DNA from: Chloroflexota bacterium
GTDB lineage: Bacteria; Chloroflexota; UBA11872
Reading direction: 5' to 3'
Assembly: GCA_022825895.1 (NCBI GenBank)
Contig: JAJDVX010000035.1
Coordinates: 1-64,000, forward strand
DNA length: 64,000 nt
The position numbers were made by a program, and so were the translations under genes. Below the pieces are notes generated by a model that saw only the letters and a program-made list of their open reading frames with translations, had not been told where the DNA came from and ran no database searches. This document shows, in pieces, positions 62,853 through 64,000 of this stretch (within the stretch, counting starts at the first letter, position 1; each line of letters starts with the position of its first letter).

Positions 62853-63353
62853 GTGTTGACGCTCGGCATTGATCCGGGGACGGCCCGTTTCGGGTTCGGA
62901 CTGGTCGAAGGCGACCGCAATACGCACCACGTATCCCACGGCTGTCTCACCACGCCGGCGGGCCAGCCGCTGGGCACTCGCCTCGCGCGGATTCGCGACG
63001 GATTACAGCGGCTCTTCGAGCGGCATGCGGTCACCGATATCGCCATCGAGCGTCTCGGCTATGCCCGTCGTCTCACCTCCGCCGTCGACGTTTCGCACTC
63101 CATCGCCGTCGCCCACCTGGTGGCCGCGGATCACGGTGTGCCGGTCGAGGAGTACGCCCCGCCTGAGATCAAGCTCGCCGTCACCGGCTATGGCGGCGCG
63201 GACAAGGACAGCGTGCAGGAAATGGTCCGCCGCTTCCTCGACCTGGAGCATCCGCCCCGACCCGACCACGCGTCCGATGCCCTGGCGGTCGCGATCTGCC
63301 ATGTCAATTCCTACGAGTCTCGAGCACTGGAACGCAAGGTCGGCGTCAGGTGA
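62853..63353 (+). CDS. ruvC: crossover junction endodeoxyribonuclease RuvC
   Basis: Holliday-junction resolvase, 166 residues. The acidic catalytic set is visible: Asp7 in LTLGIDPGTAR, Glu in IAIERLGYA, and the Asp pair in RPDHASDALAVAICH. GTG start; its TGA overlaps the ruvA GTG (GTGA), so the two are translated together. Confidence 0.94.
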   Translation: MLTLGIDPGTARFGFGLVEGDRNTHHVSHGCLTTPAGQPLGTRLARIRDGLQRLFERHAVTDIAIERLGYARRLTSAVDVSHSIAVAHLVAADHGVPVEEYAPPEIKLAVTGYGGADKDSVQEMVRRFLDLEHPPRPDHASDALAVAICHVNSYESRALERKVGVR

Positions 63354-63940
63354 TCGCGGAGCTTCGCGGCGAGGTGATCGACCGGCGCGAGGACAGCTTG
63401 GTGGTGCTTGCTGACGGCACCGGCATTGGCCTCGAAGTCATGGTCCCGGATCGAGCGCTGGCCGACGGCGAGTCACATGTCCGTCTCTTCACCTCGCTCC
63501 ATGTCGCCACCGACGGCCCCATGCTCGCCGGCTTTGGGACCCCGGAAGAACTCCGCGTCTTCAAGGCGCTTCTGAATGTGAACGGCGTCGGGCCCCGCAT
63601 GGCCGTTCGCGTGCTCTCCACCCATCCCGCCAGTCGCATATACGAGGCCCTGGACCAGGAAGACCCCAAGCCATTTCAGGCGGTCTCCGGCATCGGCGCG
63701 CGAACCGCCAACCGGATCATTCTGGAGCTCCGCGGCAAGCTCGTCCCCGAAGACAAGACTCCCGCTGAGACTGCCGACGACGAGAACACCCGCGAAGTCC
63801 TGGAGGCCCTGCTCGGTCTTGGCTACACCCGAACCGAGGCCACCATCGCCCTCAACCAGACCATCGGCGAGCCACTGTCGGTCGAAGCTCGCATCGCCGC
63901 CGCCTTGCGTGATCTCGGTGGCCGGGGCCGGACGGCGTGA
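63350..63940 (+). CDS. ruvA: Holliday junction branch migration protein RuvA
   Basis: A 196-residue junction-recognition subunit of RuvAB. The OB-fold N-terminus begins IAELRGEVIDRREDSLVVLADGTGIGLEVMVP. The two helix-hairpin-helix motifs are in LLNVNGVGPRMAVRVL and VSGIGARTANRIILEL, and the RuvB-binding C-terminal domain ends ALLGLGYTRTEATIALNQ. Its stop overlaps the next start (GTGA). ruvB is not the next gene. Confidence 0.94.
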   Translation: MIAELRGEVIDRREDSLVVLADGTGIGLEVMVPDRALADGESHVRLFTSLHVATDGPMLAGFGTPEELRVFKALLNVNGVGPRMAVRVLSTHPASRIYEALDQEDPKPFQAVSGIGARTANRIILELRGKLVPEDKTPAETADDENTREVLEALLGLGYTRTEATIALNQTIGEPLSVEARIAAALRDLGGRGRTA

Positions 63941-64000
63941 ACGAGCGCGTCGTCGCCGTCGAGTCCGGCGCCGGCGACCAGCGCCTGGACCGCGCCCTCC
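63937..64000 (+). CDS. RluD-like pseudouridine synthase, 5' end only
   Basis: The frame starting GTG inside the ruvA stop reads VNERVVAVESGAGDQRLDRAL before the window ends. The pattern G-x-R-L-D-x-x-L is the beginning of the S4 domain of RluD-type 23S rRNA pseudouridine synthases. Only about 21 codons are visible. Confidence 0.55.
   Translation, partial: MNERVVAVESGAGDQRLDRAL

Overview
The window is GC-rich, densely coded chromosomal DNA with many 1-8 base gene overlaps (ATGA, GTGA, TGATG) and frequent GTG/TTG starts. The gene mix is typical of uncultured Chloroflexota of the Dehalococcoidia/SAR202 type, often marine or sponge-associated: an MpaB-type oxygenase, a phytanoyl-CoA dioxygenase, DUF362, a sulfatase-fold hydrolase, a DUF2961 glycosidase, DUF3105, MoxR/DUF58/DUF4129 proteins, and AspRS with features of the non-discriminating class. 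The phylum is an inference from gene content, not from a marker alignment.

Layout. 0.3-10.3 kb: MMPL exporter, MpaB-like oxygenase, GNAT acetyltransferase, gamma-glutamyltransferase, a broken CopG antitoxin, a NatAB-like ABC pair and an NHL propeller protein. 10.3-15.8 kb: copy 1 of a palindromic MITE-like repeat, an SDR dehydrogenase, a sulfatase-fold hydrolase, a Fic AMP-transferase with a palindromic operator cluster, and a GH172-type glycosidase. 15.9-20.6 kb: Tat-exported LytM protein, hisI, then a sugar operon (GmhA-like isomerase, HddA-like kinase, dTDP-rhamnose 4-epimerase-like enzyme). 20.6-26.4 kb: DUF362, a Gfo/Idh-SGNH-sugar isomerase catabolic run, and a PhyH dioxygenase coupled to a small unknown protein. 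26.4-35.8 kb: a minus-strand block of a lipoprotein HtrA protease, MoxR ATPase, DUF58, DUF4129 membrane protein and RarA; then nadC, Ogt and a second MoxR. 35.9-41.8 kb: tRNA-Gly(CCC), a membrane pseudophosphatase/beta-propeller protein, infC with a non-ATG start, an unknown protein and aspS.

41.8-48.1 kb is the accessory part: a retropepsin-like gene split by MITE copy 2, a DUF5678-like partner, an esterase, MazEF, a VapC whose antitoxin appears to be a large unknown domain with a Phd-type neutralising tail, a conventional VapBC with a palindromic operator, and a PD-(D/E)XK nuclease. It ends in a 21-22 bp-periodic TGAACACA array and CCTGAGCTTG repeats. 48.1-64 kb returns to core functions: a heterodimeric ABC exporter, AI-2E transporter, uvrC, a CBS protein, an ArsB/NhaD transporter, a nucleosidase, small membrane proteins, 6-phosphogluconate dehydrogenase, YebC, ruvC, ruvA and the first codons of an RluD-like pseudouridine synthase.

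Most notable: the MITE-like element and its insertion into a gene, the chimeric antitoxin-VapC pair, the Fic operator array, the periodic TGAACACA array, the membrane pseudo-PP2C protein, and a sulfatase-fold enzyme with Thr at the formylglycine position.
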